From positions 62,001 to 126,000 of the forward strand of contig JAEUKH010000016.1 in NCBI GenBank assembly GCA_016792845.1: DNA of 64,000 nt, given 5' to 3'. Below are positions 7,854 through 17,105 of this stretch, one piece after another. The notes under the pieces are model-generated. The model had not been told where the DNA came from and did no database searches. It saw nothing but the letters and a program-made list of their open reading frames with translations. A program made the position numbers and the translations under genes. Every line of letters starts with the position of its first letter. Position 1 is the stretch's first letter. The stretch is from Myxococcales bacterium (GTDB taxonomy: Bacteria; Myxococcota_A; Polyangia; Polyangiales; Ga0077539).

Positions 7854-8830
7854 CGCGGGTCGAGCAAGAGCACGAGGTTGCCGCGTTTGTGACCCTCGTC
7901 GACGCGGCGGTGGGCTGCGACGACATCTTCGAGGCCGAGGGTGTCATCGATGACGGGGCGGAGCGCGCCCGAGGCCGCGAGGGCCATGAGCCGGTCGAGA
8001 TCAGTCTGGAGCTCGGGCGTGACCCCGGCGATGACCCGATGCCCCGAGAGGCGGCCCTGAAAGGGCGCAGCGAGTTGGGCGCCGAGGCCCGCGACGGCGC
8101 GCAAGAGACGGCCCCCCGGCGCGAGGGCCTTGGCGCAGGCGGCGTAGTCGGTCGCGCCGACGCAGTCGAAGATGACGTCGTAGCGCGCCTCACCGCGGGT
8201 GAAGTCGTCGCGGGTGTAGTCGATCGCCGCGTCGGCCCCGAGGCCCGTCACCCGCGCGTGGTTGACGCTCCGGCAGACCGCGGTGACGTGGGCGCCGGCG
8301 AGGTGGGCGAGCTGGACGGCGGCGCTCCCGACGGCCCCGGCGGCGCCGACGATGAGCACGCGATCGCGGGCGGCGAGCTGCGCGGCCCGGTGCAGGTAGT
8401 GGTAGGCCGTGATGCCCCCGAAGAGCAGCGACGCCGCCTCGCCGTGCGTGAGGCGCGCGGGCTTCGGCGCGATGGGGGCGGCGCCAGACACCCGCACAAA
8501 CTCGGCGTGGGCCCCCATGGTGGCGCCGGTGAACGCGACCACCGCGTCGCCCGGCTTCACGCGGCTCACCTTCGCGCCCACGGCCTCGACGACGCCCGAG
8601 CAGTCGGTGCCGAGGATGGGGTTTCGCGGCCGAGACCACCCGAGCGCGAGGCGCATCAAGAGGCCCATGCCCTCGGGCACCCTGCGGCCTCTGACGCGGG
8701 CGTCTCCTGACGAGACGGTGGTGGCGCAGACCCTGATGAGGACGTCGGTGTCGCCGAGCGCGGGGCGCGGCAGGGTGCAGACCTCGACGACCTCGGGCGC
8801 GCCGTATCGGGTGACCACCGCGGCGCGCAT
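7850..8830 (-). CDS. MDR-superfamily NAD(P)-dependent alcohol dehydrogenase/quinone oxidoreductase
   Basis: 326 residues from the ATG at 8830, where the family usually starts (MRAAVVTRYGAPEVVEV); an ATG at 8854 would add 8 residues. The GroES-like N-domain is followed by the nucleotide-binding motif VLIVGAAGAVGSAAVQLA, and the sequence continues through DVIFDCVGA to a C-terminal KRGNLVLLL. The structural-zinc Cys cluster is absent, which fits the quinone oxidoreductase branch (QOR/zeta-crystallin). It probably reduces quinones or enones with NADPH. It is divergent from a LysR-type gene with palindromes in between, so regulation by that LysR protein is likely. Confidence 0.88.
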   Translation of the reverse strand: MRAAVVTRYGAPEVVEVCTLPRPALGDTDVLIRVCATTVSSGDARVRGRRVPEGMGLLMRLALGWSRPRNPILGTDCSGVVEAVGAKVSRVKPGDAVVAFTGATMGAHAEFVRVSGAAPIAPKPARLTHGEAASLLFGGITAYHYLHRAAQLAARDRVLIVGAAGAVGSAAVQLAHLAGAHVTAVCRSVNHARVTGLGADAAIDYTRDDFTRGEARYDVIFDCVGATDYAACAKALAPGGRLLRAVAGLGAQLAAPFQGRLSGHRVIAGVTPELQTDLDRLMALAASGALRPVIDDTLGLEDVVAAHRRVDEGHKRGNLVLLLDPR

Positions 8831-8890
8831 GTTCTGGCTTGGGGCTGTGTGCATGACCGCACTGTGGGTCGGCCAAGATCGCAGTAAAAT

Positions 8891-8926
8891 GCACGAATTC
8901 GTGCCCGCCCTGTGCAATAGTGCACA
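8891..8926. promoter_or_regulatory. Two palindromes in the divergent LysR/oxidoreductase gap
   Basis: GCACGAATTCGTGC at 8891-8904 is a perfect 14-bp palindrome. TGTGCA-ATAG-TGCACA at 8911-8926 is a second perfect inverted repeat, ending 1 nt before the chosen GTG start of the LysR gene. Both share the half-site GTGC/GCAC. LysR regulators usually bind such dyads between themselves and a divergent target, so these are strong candidates for the operator and autoregulatory site. Confidence 0.65.
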
Positions 8927-8927
8927 G

Positions 8928-9809
8928 GTGCAGTGGGATGACTTGCGATACGCCTTGGCGCTCTCTCGGGGAGGAAGTCTGAGCGGCGCCGCCGAGCTCC
9001 TTCAGGTGAGCCACACGACGGTGGGGCGTCGGCTCAGGGCGCTCGAAGAGGGCCTCGGCGCGCGGCTCTTTACGCCGACCCCTGAGGGCTTCGTCGCGAC
9101 CCCTGTGGGTGCCGAGCTCGTGGCCACGGCGGCCCGCATCGAGGCCGAGGTCTTCGCCCTCGAAGCGCGGGCGATGGGCTGCGCCGAGGGCCTCGAAGGC
9201 CCTCTCAGGGTCTCTGCAATGGAGCTCGTGTTTCGAGCCTTTCGCGAGGCGTTTACGAGCTTCACCGCGCGGCACCCGGGGGTCGCGCTCACGGTCACCA
9301 CCAGCGACGACGAGGTGTCGCTCACGCGCCGCGAGGCCGACGTGGTCTTGCGGCTGAACAATCGCCCGCCCGAGCACCTCGTGGGCCGCCGGGTGGGGAG
9401 CCTACAGTTTGATGTCTACGCGGCGCGCGCGCTCGTGGCGCGGGTGGGTGAGGGCGCGGGGCTCGGGGCCTTTCCGTGGATCCACTGGGACGAGCGGCTC
9501 AACATGACCTGGCTCGACGCGTGGCTCGCGGAGCACGCGCCCGGGGCCCGGGTGGCGATCCGCGTCGACCTGAGCGCCGCGGCCATGCACGAGCTCATCG
9601 CGGCGGGCGTCGGCGTTCAGTTCTTGGCCTGCGTCGAGGGCGACGCCGACCCGCGGTTGCAGCGCATCGGGCCGAGCGACCCCTTCGCGCGCCGTGATCT
9701 GTGGGTGTTGACGCTCCCCGAGCTCGCCGAGGCGCCGCGGGTGCGGGCCTTCACCGAGCACCTGGCCCAGCAACTCAGGGCCACCCTACGCGGCGCCCCG
9801 GTCGGTTGA
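8928..9809 (+). CDS. LysR-family transcriptional regulator
   Basis: 293 residues from the GTG at 8928, giving QWDDLRYALALSRGGSLSGA after the initiator, which is where LysR proteins normally begin; an ATG at 8889 would add 13 atypical residues and put the palindromes inside the gene. The N-terminal winged helix-turn-helix (LSGAAELLQVSHTTVGRRLRALEEGLG) is followed by a periplasmic-binding-protein-like effector domain (READVVLRLNNRPPEHLVGRRVG). It probably regulates the divergent oxidoreductase and DUF2306 pair. Effector unknown. The 3' end overlaps the convergent membrane-protein gene by 24 nt. Confidence 0.92.
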   Translation: MQWDDLRYALALSRGGSLSGAAELLQVSHTTVGRRLRALEEGLGARLFTPTPEGFVATPVGAELVATAARIEAEVFALEARAMGCAEGLEGPLRVSAMELVFRAFREAFTSFTARHPGVALTVTTSDDEVSLTRREADVVLRLNNRPPEHLVGRRVGSLQFDVYAARALVARVGEGAGLGAFPWIHWDERLNMTWLDAWLAEHAPGARVAIRVDLSAAAMHELIAAGVGVQFLACVEGDADPRLQRIGPSDPFARRDLWVLTLPELAEAPRVRAFTEHLAQQLRATLRGAPVG

Positions 9810-10760
9810 GCTCGCCGCGCGCGGGCCCTTCATCCGCGCCCGGAAGTACACCAACGCGAGGCCCCCGACGCCCACCGCGAACCACAGCGTGGCGAGCCGC
9901 ACGAGCAAGGTCGCCGCGCTCGCGACGTCTTGGGTGACGGCCCCTTCGGTCAGCGACTGGAGCAACGAGATCATCATCATCTCGGTGCCCCCGACGCCCC
10001 CGGGCAGCATCGCGACGGCGCCCGCGACGGTGGCCGTGGCATACACAAAGCACGACACCGGGAGGCTCGCGTGGCTGCCGAGGCCGCCCACGATCAGGTA
10101 GAGCGCGAGGCACTCGAGCCCCCACGCCACCAGCGAGAGCGCCGTCGGAAAGAGCAGCGCCGACGGCCCCGCGAGCACCCGCAACGCGCCGTAGGCCTCT
10201 CGCGCCCGAGGCACGATCTTCGCCGTCACCGGCAGCCGCGCCATCACCCCGAGCACGAGCTCGCCCAGGCGCTCTGAGAACACAAACGCGAGCAGCGTCG
10301 AGACCAGGAGCGAGGCCGCGACGGCGGGCCCCCGGCCGCCCGGGAAGTAGAAGCCCCCGACGGCCACGATGGCGATGAGCGACACGAGGTCGGTGAGCCG
10401 ATCGGCCACGACGATGGGCGCGCTGCGGGCCACCGGCACCCCGTGACGCTCTTCGAGGAGCGCGCTCTTGAACACCTCGCCCGCCTTGGCCGGGGTCACG
10501 CTCATCACGAAGCCCGACAGAAAGATCACCAGGCTCTCGCCCCAAGGCACATGCCTGACCCCGAGCCGACGGAGGTAATACTGCCACTTGAGGAAGCGCA
10601 GCGCGTAGTTGCCGAGCGCCAGGGCGAGGCTCAGCGCGAAGCTCGACCACGCGAAATGGCTGAGCAGGAGCCGCAGCTTCGCGACGTCTCCGTAGAGGGT
10701 GATCGCGGCGTAGATCAGCACGATCACGAGCATCATGGCGAGCAGTCGGTTGGTCTTCAT
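9786..10760 (-). CDS. UPF0104/LPG-synthase-TM family membrane protein
   Basis: 324 residues from the ATG at 10760; upstream TTG/GTG codons lack support. About eight hydrophobic helices carry the family signatures FVMSVTPAKAGEVFKSALL, PIVVADRLTDL and MLPGGVGGTEMMM. This matches the lysylphosphatidylglycerol synthase transmembrane domain / YbhN (UPF0104) family. No catalytic synthetase domain is attached, so the role is likely lipid flipping or another lipid-linked function rather than lysinylation. It is the third gene of a probable operon after the VKOR fusion and the PQQ lipoprotein, 28 nt behind the latter. Confidence 0.85.
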   Translation of the reverse strand: MKTNRLLAMMLVIVLIYAAITLYGDVAKLRLLLSHFAWSSFALSLALALGNYALRFLKWQYYLRRLGVRHVPWGESLVIFLSGFVMSVTPAKAGEVFKSALLEERHGVPVARSAPIVVADRLTDLVSLIAIVAVGGFYFPGGRGPAVAASLLVSTLLAFVFSERLGELVLGVMARLPVTAKIVPRAREAYGALRVLAGPSALLFPTALSLVAWGLECLALYLIVGGLGSHASLPVSCFVYATATVAGAVAMLPGGVGGTEMMMISLLQSLTEGAVTQDVASAATLLVRLATLWFAVGVGGLALVYFRARMKGPRAASSTDRGAA

Positions 10761-10788
10761 CGCGTCGGCGGCGGCACCATACACCAAC

Positions 10789-12099
10789 TCATTCGAAGCC
10801 TACGACGAGCCCCGGCGCGCGCGTGGTGACGGCGCCGCGGCCGCCCCAGAGCACCATGCCCTCGACGCGGTGGGCGCCGGTCTCGACCCGCACCGATTCG
10901 TGCCCGCCGACGACGTCGATGCCTGAGAGCCGGCCGCTCACCGAGTGGTAGAAGATGCCATCCATCGCGGCGGCGAAATCAGACGTGACCTGCGCGCCCA
11001 GGCGGTGCGAGGCGCGGCTCCGGCCGTCGACGAAGTGCACCGTGGTGAGGCTCCCGTTGAGCACTTGATAAAACATCGGGCCCTCGATCGCGCCGCAGGT
11101 CTCGACGGTCAGCGGCGTCTCGCTCTGGACCCACGCGTCGGCGCCCGACATGAGCGACACCCCGCGGGCCGCGCCGCTGAGGTTCGGCGTGGTGAAGGCC
11201 GGCACCACCGCGACGCTGCCGCCCGCCACCACCTGACAGCTCGAACGGTACGGCAACGGGCGCGACCATCGCGGCCGCGTCGCCAGCGCCGCCGCCGTGG
11301 CGCGCCGCTGAAGCTCCGTGCCCCGTCGACCCTCGACCACGACCAGGAGGTCGTCGTGGACGCCCGTCGCCGTCACGATCGAGGCCCCCAGCGAGAGCCG
11401 CGCGCCGAGGCCCCCGGAGCCCACCGAGAGCTCGCGAAAGCCCTGGTTGCCGTCGTGCATGAAGTAGCTCCGGCTGCCGCTCACGATGGCCCAACGCGCT
11501 TGCGCCGCGTCGGAGGCCGCGGCGGTGCGGTACCGCTGCACACCCGTGACCGCGTCGAGGCCGATCATCGCGCCCGGCGCGCTCTCAAGGCAGGGGCGGG
11601 TCTCGCTCCCGGGGGTGTCGCTGCCGCGCCGGATGCAGTGGCGGATGGTGTCGACCAGCACCACCCCGTCGATGACCTCGATCGGCTCGCCGTGGAGCCC
11701 CTCGACCGCCGTGTGCCACCTCAGCGACCCGTCGCGCAGGTCGAACGCGAAGATCTCGCCCTCCGAGGGCCCCTCGGCGTCGAGCCGGGCCGCCGCGAGA
11801 AACACCGTGCGCCCGTCGGTCGCGGGTTCGCCGAGCGCCTCGCGCGGCGTGAGGTCGAAGCGCCACCGCTCGACGCCCCGCGGGCGCGGCCCGTGGGTGA
11901 TCTGCCGCCAGCGCGCTTGAGAGGCCTCGGCGGCCCGCACCGGGGCCACCTCACCGAGCGGCGACGGCGGCGCGGCGTCGCCCACAGCGCTCTCTGCGAG
12001 GGGCGCGGCCTCGGCGGCGGCGCGGTGCCGGTTGCGGCGACAGCCCGCGAGCAAGACCGCCGCGAGCGCGCAGCCGAGGCCGTACCGCGCGAAACTCAC
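10789..12099 (-). CDS. Lipoprotein with PQQ-like beta-propeller
   Basis: 436 residues. The N-terminus MSFARYGLGCALAAVLLAGC is a clear lipoprotein signal with Cys20. Propeller blades are shown by repeated units such as EIFAFDLRDGSLRWHTAV and MIGLDAVTGVQRYRT, the classic PQQ-enzyme/BamB repeat. It has several Cys residues, which fits its place directly behind a disulfide-forming VKOR-DsbA fusion (4-nt ATGA overlap at 12096). Likely a periplasmic scaffold or binding protein anchored to a membrane. Specific partner unknown; BamB itself is shorter and better conserved, so I do not call it BamB. Confidence 0.8.
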   Translation of the reverse strand: MSFARYGLGCALAAVLLAGCRRNRHRAAAEAAPLAESAVGDAAPPSPLGEVAPVRAAEASQARWRQITHGPRPRGVERWRFDLTPREALGEPATDGRTVFLAAARLDAEGPSEGEIFAFDLRDGSLRWHTAVEGLHGEPIEVIDGVVLVDTIRHCIRRGSDTPGSETRPCLESAPGAMIGLDAVTGVQRYRTAAASDAAQARWAIVSGSRSYFMHDGNQGFRELSVGSGGLGARLSLGASIVTATGVHDDLLVVVEGRRGTELQRRATAAALATRPRWSRPLPYRSSCQVVAGGSVAVVPAFTTPNLSGAARGVSLMSGADAWVQSETPLTVETCGAIEGPMFYQVLNGSLTTVHFVDGRSRASHRLGAQVTSDFAAAMDGIFYHSVSGRLSGIDVVGGHESVRVETGAHRVEGMVLWGGRGAVTTRAPGLVVGFE

Positions 12100-13220
12100 G
12101 AGCCGCCCGAGGCCGGCCCTGAGAGGGCGCGGTCGATGCTCGCCCGAACTGCCTCGGCCTCTTGGAGCCCCTCGAAGCGCTCGCGGCCGATGAACAACGT
12201 CGGGAGCCCCGAAACCCCCGCCGCCCGCGCGTCGTTGGTGTCGCGTTCGAGCCGCGCCTCAGGGCGCTGCGAGGCGAGGCAGGCGCGGTAGGCGGCCATG
12301 TCGACCCCGGCCTCTTGGGCCGCCCGGTCGCAGCCCTCGGCGCTGAGGTCTTCGGTGTGAAACAAGAGCCCCGCGACGCGATCGCCGCGACCCTGCTCTT
12401 CGGCGCAACACGCCGCCCGCGCCGCGTCTCGGGCGTGGACGTGAAACGACAACGGCACGTTCTTGCGGACCACCCTCACGCGGCGCCCGTAGCTCGCCAG
12501 GATCGGCTCCATCGCGGCCTGCTGCCTGCGGCAAAATGGGCACTCAAAGTCGACGAACTCGACGATGGTGGCCACCCCCGCCCTCTGTTCGCGGAGCACC
12601 ACCTCGGGCACCTCGCGAAGCGTCACCACGGGGGTCTCGCGCGGCGGCGGGCGTTGGGTGAGACCCCACCCGAGGGGCCCGACCGAGAAGGCGAAGGCGA
12701 GCGCGACCGCGAGCCGCGCGCGAAGCTGGGCCCCGGCGGCGCTGTTGCGGGCGCCCTTTGCGCCGATCAGCGAGAGCGCCATCACCCCCGCGACGAGCGA
12801 GGCCGCGTCGACCACGAGGCAGAAGCGGCACCACGCGTGGAGGATCACGCCCTGGATCGCCACCAAGGCGGCCGCGCTCAGCACCGAGACGAGGCCGAGC
12901 CCCGCCAAGGCGCGGCGCAACGTGGGCGAGCGCCCCGCCACCGAGACCGCGATCATCGCGGTGAAGAAGCCGATGCCGAGCAGCGGGAGCGGCACCCCAA
13001 GCGGGTACGCGAAGCGCGAGTGGCGCACGAGGTCGCAGCCCGAGCCCACCGCGTTGCAGAACACCGCCTGGGGCGCGACATAGTCAACGAGGAGGGCCGA
13101 CGAGACCCCAATGCCCACCAGCGCCGCGAGCCGAAGCACCGACTCTCGGAGCACCTCACCGCGCGAGACCTCGGCCGCCGCGGGGGCCTGCGTTTCACCG
13201 TCTTGCAGCGTCTCTGACAT
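12096..13220 (-). CDS. VKOR-DsbA fusion, periplasmic disulfide-forming protein
   Basis: 374 residues from the ATG at 13220, which has GGTGAGG just upstream. Residues 1 to about 195 form a vitamin K epoxide reductase-like four-helix membrane domain with Cys pairs NAVGSGC and the quinone-site HAWCRFC. The rest is a thioredoxin/DsbA-like domain with active site FECPFCRRQ and cis-Pro loop SGLPTLFIG. VKOR replaces DsbB in many bacteria, passing electrons from the thioredoxin domain to quinone; the fusion lets one polypeptide both oxidise substrates and recycle itself. It is the first gene of the operon with the PQQ lipoprotein. Confidence 0.92.
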   Translation of the reverse strand: MSETLQDGETQAPAAAEVSRGEVLRESVLRLAALVGIGVSSALLVDYVAPQAVFCNAVGSGCDLVRHSRFAYPLGVPLPLLGIGFFTAMIAVSVAGRSPTLRRALAGLGLVSVLSAAALVAIQGVILHAWCRFCLVVDAASLVAGVMALSLIGAKGARNSAAGAQLRARLAVALAFAFSVGPLGWGLTQRPPPRETPVVTLREVPEVVLREQRAGVATIVEFVDFECPFCRRQQAAMEPILASYGRRVRVVRKNVPLSFHVHARDAARAACCAEEQGRGDRVAGLLFHTEDLSAEGCDRAAQEAGVDMAAYRACLASQRPEARLERDTNDARAAGVSGLPTLFIGRERFEGLQEAEAVRASIDRALSGPASGGS

Positions 13221-13325
13221 CGACCTCACCTGCCTGTGGGGCGCGAACGCGCGAAGCCCGCCGCATCATCCCACAGCCCGGGTCGACGCGGCGCGCCTCG
13301 CTCTACCTCAACGGCACGGCTCAGG

Positions 13326-14945
13326 TCACCACGAACCCTGCGGGCGGATGCACTCGGTCACCGCGCCGGGCATCCCGCAGCGGCGGAACACGCACGCGCG
13401 GCCGTCGCCGCCCACCTCGATGTCGCCCACGCGCCAGAGGGGGTTGCCGCCCGCGCCGGCGTTGCCCGCGAGGCGCACGGGCTCGCTCTCGAAGACCAGC
13501 GTGCCGCCGCAGTAGACCCGCACCACCGCGGGGGTCGGCTCGCTGCCCGAGAAGTAGTGAACCCCCACCGCGAAGCGCGACCCGGGCTCGGCCTGGAGCA
13601 CGTTGATGTTCTCAGGGCCCGGCAGGTCGCCGATGTGGTCGATGTCGAGTTGGGGGTTGTTCTGCGCGCCCGCGGGCTCCCACTCGATGGCGCCGCTCGG
13701 GCAGAGGGTGCCGACCCCCGCGGTGCAGCGGCAGTTGGCGTAGTAACACGTCGCGTTCGCGGGCGCGAAGCTCGCCCAGCGCCCCATCGAGCGCGAGAGG
13801 TCGGCGAGGTGAAGGTCGATGTCGATGCCGCCGCCTTGGGCGTTGCACGAGCGGCACGATCGGTCGATGTTCCACACGAGCTCGACGCGGATGGCCTCGG
13901 TCGAGGCGGCGAGGGCGCGGGTGGTGCACGAGGCCTCGTTGCCGCGGTCGTTTCGCACCGTGAGCCGGTAGACCCAATCGCCCGCGACGTCGAAGGTGAA
14001 GCCCGCCGTCGCCTGGTTCGCTCCGCGCAGCGAGGCCGTGCTCGTGGGCGGGGCGCTCTCGATGCTCCAGCCGTAGGTGAGCGGCCGCCCGAGCCGCGAC
14101 TGCCCGCGGCCCGCGAGCGAGATCGCCGCGAAAGGGCTCGACCGCTGGTCGTCAGGGCAGATCGCGAGCACATCAGGGTCGACCCGCACCCGGGTGACGC
14201 AGCTACGCGTGAGGCCCTCGGCGTCGCGGGCCGTGAGCTGCACCCGCCAGTCGCCGACCTGGTCGAGGGTGAGCCGCGTCTGCGGCGTGAGCCCCGTCGG
14301 CGGCGCGACGTTGCCCGCGCTCATCGCGGGGCGCGAGACGACCTGCCAGGTGAAGCTTAGCCCGCGACCGAGCCGCGACTCGGCCCGCCCGACAAGGCTC
14401 GCGACCTCGCTCACATACCGCGATTGATCGTTCGGGCAGAGGAGATTGATCGCGGGGTCGACGACCAGCACCGAGGTGCACGCGTCGCTCTGGCCGAGGT
14501 CGTTGGTGGCAACAAAGCGCATGCGGTATTCGCCCTCGACGAGCGGCGCGAGCACCACCGAGGTCGACGGCGTGGTCGGCACCATCACCGGCGCGCGCTC
14601 GACCTCCCAACGCACCGTGAGCGGCCGCCCCGTGGCGCTGCGGGCCACCCCGGTGAGGGTGCGCGACTGCGTCTCGACGGCGCGCTGCGAGGGCGGACAC
14701 TGCACCGTCACCCGCTCGATCGGAGGCACATCGGGCGCCGTCGGAACGTCGGGTCTGACAGGCACGTCGGGCCTGAGTGGCACATCGGGCGGGGGTGGCA
14801 CATCGGGCCGAGACGGCACATCGAAGGGCAGCGGCGCGTCGACGGAGCCCGCGTCAGAGAGCGAAAAGGCGTGGTCTTTCAGCGCGGTGCGAGAACCGCA
14901 GGCGCCGAGCGCGAGCGAGAGGGCGAAGGCGATGACGTAGCGCAT
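13326..14945 (-). CDS. Lipoprotein with PKD-like domains and a YfaP/DUF2135-like C-terminus
   Basis: 539 residues from the ATG at 14945; MRYVIAFALSLALGACGSRT gives a lipobox with Cys17. A linker of six DVP-type repeats (RPDVP, PPDVP, LRPDVP) follows. Then come three similar domains of about 95 residues, each starting near a Cys-Pro pair (VQCPPSQRA, LLCPNDQSR, AICPDDQRS) and ending in a beta sandwich edge, like PKD/Ig-fold repeats. The last 160 residues contain GGIDIDLHLADLSRSMGRWA and LDIDHIGDLPGPENINV, as in DUF2135/YfaP-like domains, with many Cys residues. Probably a surface structural or adhesion protein. Shares the CGSRT mature end with the lipoprotein at 597-2504. Confidence 0.78.
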   Translation of the reverse strand: MRYVIAFALSLALGACGSRTALKDHAFSLSDAGSVDAPLPFDVPSRPDVPPPPDVPLRPDVPVRPDVPTAPDVPPIERVTVQCPPSQRAVETQSRTLTGVARSATGRPLTVRWEVERAPVMVPTTPSTSVVLAPLVEGEYRMRFVATNDLGQSDACTSVLVVDPAINLLCPNDQSRYVSEVASLVGRAESRLGRGLSFTWQVVSRPAMSAGNVAPPTGLTPQTRLTLDQVGDWRVQLTARDAEGLTRSCVTRVRVDPDVLAICPDDQRSSPFAAISLAGRGQSRLGRPLTYGWSIESAPPTSTASLRGANQATAGFTFDVAGDWVYRLTVRNDRGNEASCTTRALAASTEAIRVELVWNIDRSCRSCNAQGGGIDIDLHLADLSRSMGRWASFAPANATCYYANCRCTAGVGTLCPSGAIEWEPAGAQNNPQLDIDHIGDLPGPENINVLQAEPGSRFAVGVHYFSGSEPTPAVVRVYCGGTLVFESEPVRLAGNAGAGGNPLWRVGDIEVGGDGRACVFRRCGMPGAVTECIRPQGSW

Positions 14946-15088
14946 GGCAGAGCTCTGCCCGCGGTGTAGCACTGCCCGTGCCGAGAAACGCACGATTCGC
15001 GGGCCTCGGGGGATTGTCTCGGATGCACTTTGACCCGAGCGTTCGACCCGTGTTAGTGGGGCGCGGCCGCGGGTCGGAGCCCGCTTGA

Positions 15089-16558
<1,470 letters not shown>

Positions 16559-16560
16559 TC

Positions 16561-17016
16561 ATGGCAGAAGAGACCCAACAGAGCGGCGCCACGCGGGGCG
16601 GGGTGATCCGTCTTGAGGTGGTGACGCCTGTCGGCGCCGCGGTGCGGGCCGACGTCGATCAGGTCGAAGCGCCGAGCGTCGACGGCGAGTTCGGTGTGCT
16701 CCCGGGCCACCTCCCGCTTCTCGCTGCGCTCAAGGCCGGGGTGGTGCGCTACCGCTCGGCGGGCAAGAGCTTCGTCGTGGCCGTGGGCCCTGGGTTCGCC
16801 GAGGCGGGCCCTGAGGCGATGAGCATCCTCACCGACCGCTGCGTCGAGTCTGCCGACGTCGACACCGCCGCAGCGCGGGCCTCGCTCGACGAGGTGACCC
16901 GTCAGCTCGACGCCCTCCAGGGCAGCGTCGACAGCGCCGAACGCGGCGAGCTGGTGCGCAGCGCCGAGTGGCTCCAAGCCCAGCTCGACGCGGCCAAAGA
17001 GTCGGGTCGCAACTAA
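16561..17016 (+). CDS. atpC: F1 ATP synthase subunit epsilon
   Basis: 151 residues. The N-terminal beta-sandwich has the typical IRLEVVTPVGAAVRADVDQVEAPSVDGEFGVLPGH pattern (split here by family-conserved GEFGVLPGH), followed by a C-terminal two-helix hairpin that can inhibit the rotor. It couples the central stalk to F1 and regulates hydrolysis. Starts 2 nt after the atpD stop, so co-translated. Followed by a strong hairpin at 17025-17087. Confidence 0.96.
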   Translation: MAEETQQSGATRGGVIRLEVVTPVGAAVRADVDQVEAPSVDGEFGVLPGHLPLLAALKAGVVRYRSAGKSFVVAVGPGFAEAGPEAMSILTDRCVESADVDTAAARASLDEVTRQLDALQGSVDSAERGELVRSAEWLQAQLDAAKESGRN

Positions 17017-17024
17017 CCCGGTCG

Positions 17025-17087
17025 CGCCCCAACGCAAGACGCCCACCCACCCGTTTCGCGCGGGTCGGTGGGCGTTCTGCGTTGGGC
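17025..17087. terminator. Strong bidirectional hairpin between atpC and the kinase
   Basis: CCCAACGCA-AGA-CGCCCACC at 17028-17047 pairs with GGTGGGCG-TTC-TGCGTTGGG at 17067-17086, with a short internal mismatch. It lies between convergent stops at 17016 and 17106 and is very stable. It is probably a shared factor-independent-type terminator, though T-runs are weak as usual in such GC-rich DNA. Confidence 0.72.
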
Positions 17088-17105
17088 GCCGCCCGAGCCT
17101 CGGGC

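Noticed and set aside
15030..15060. Possible sigma-70 promoter for atpD (TTGACC followed by TGTTAG)
   Set aside because: The -10 match is only three of six with poor spacing; not strong enough to annotate.
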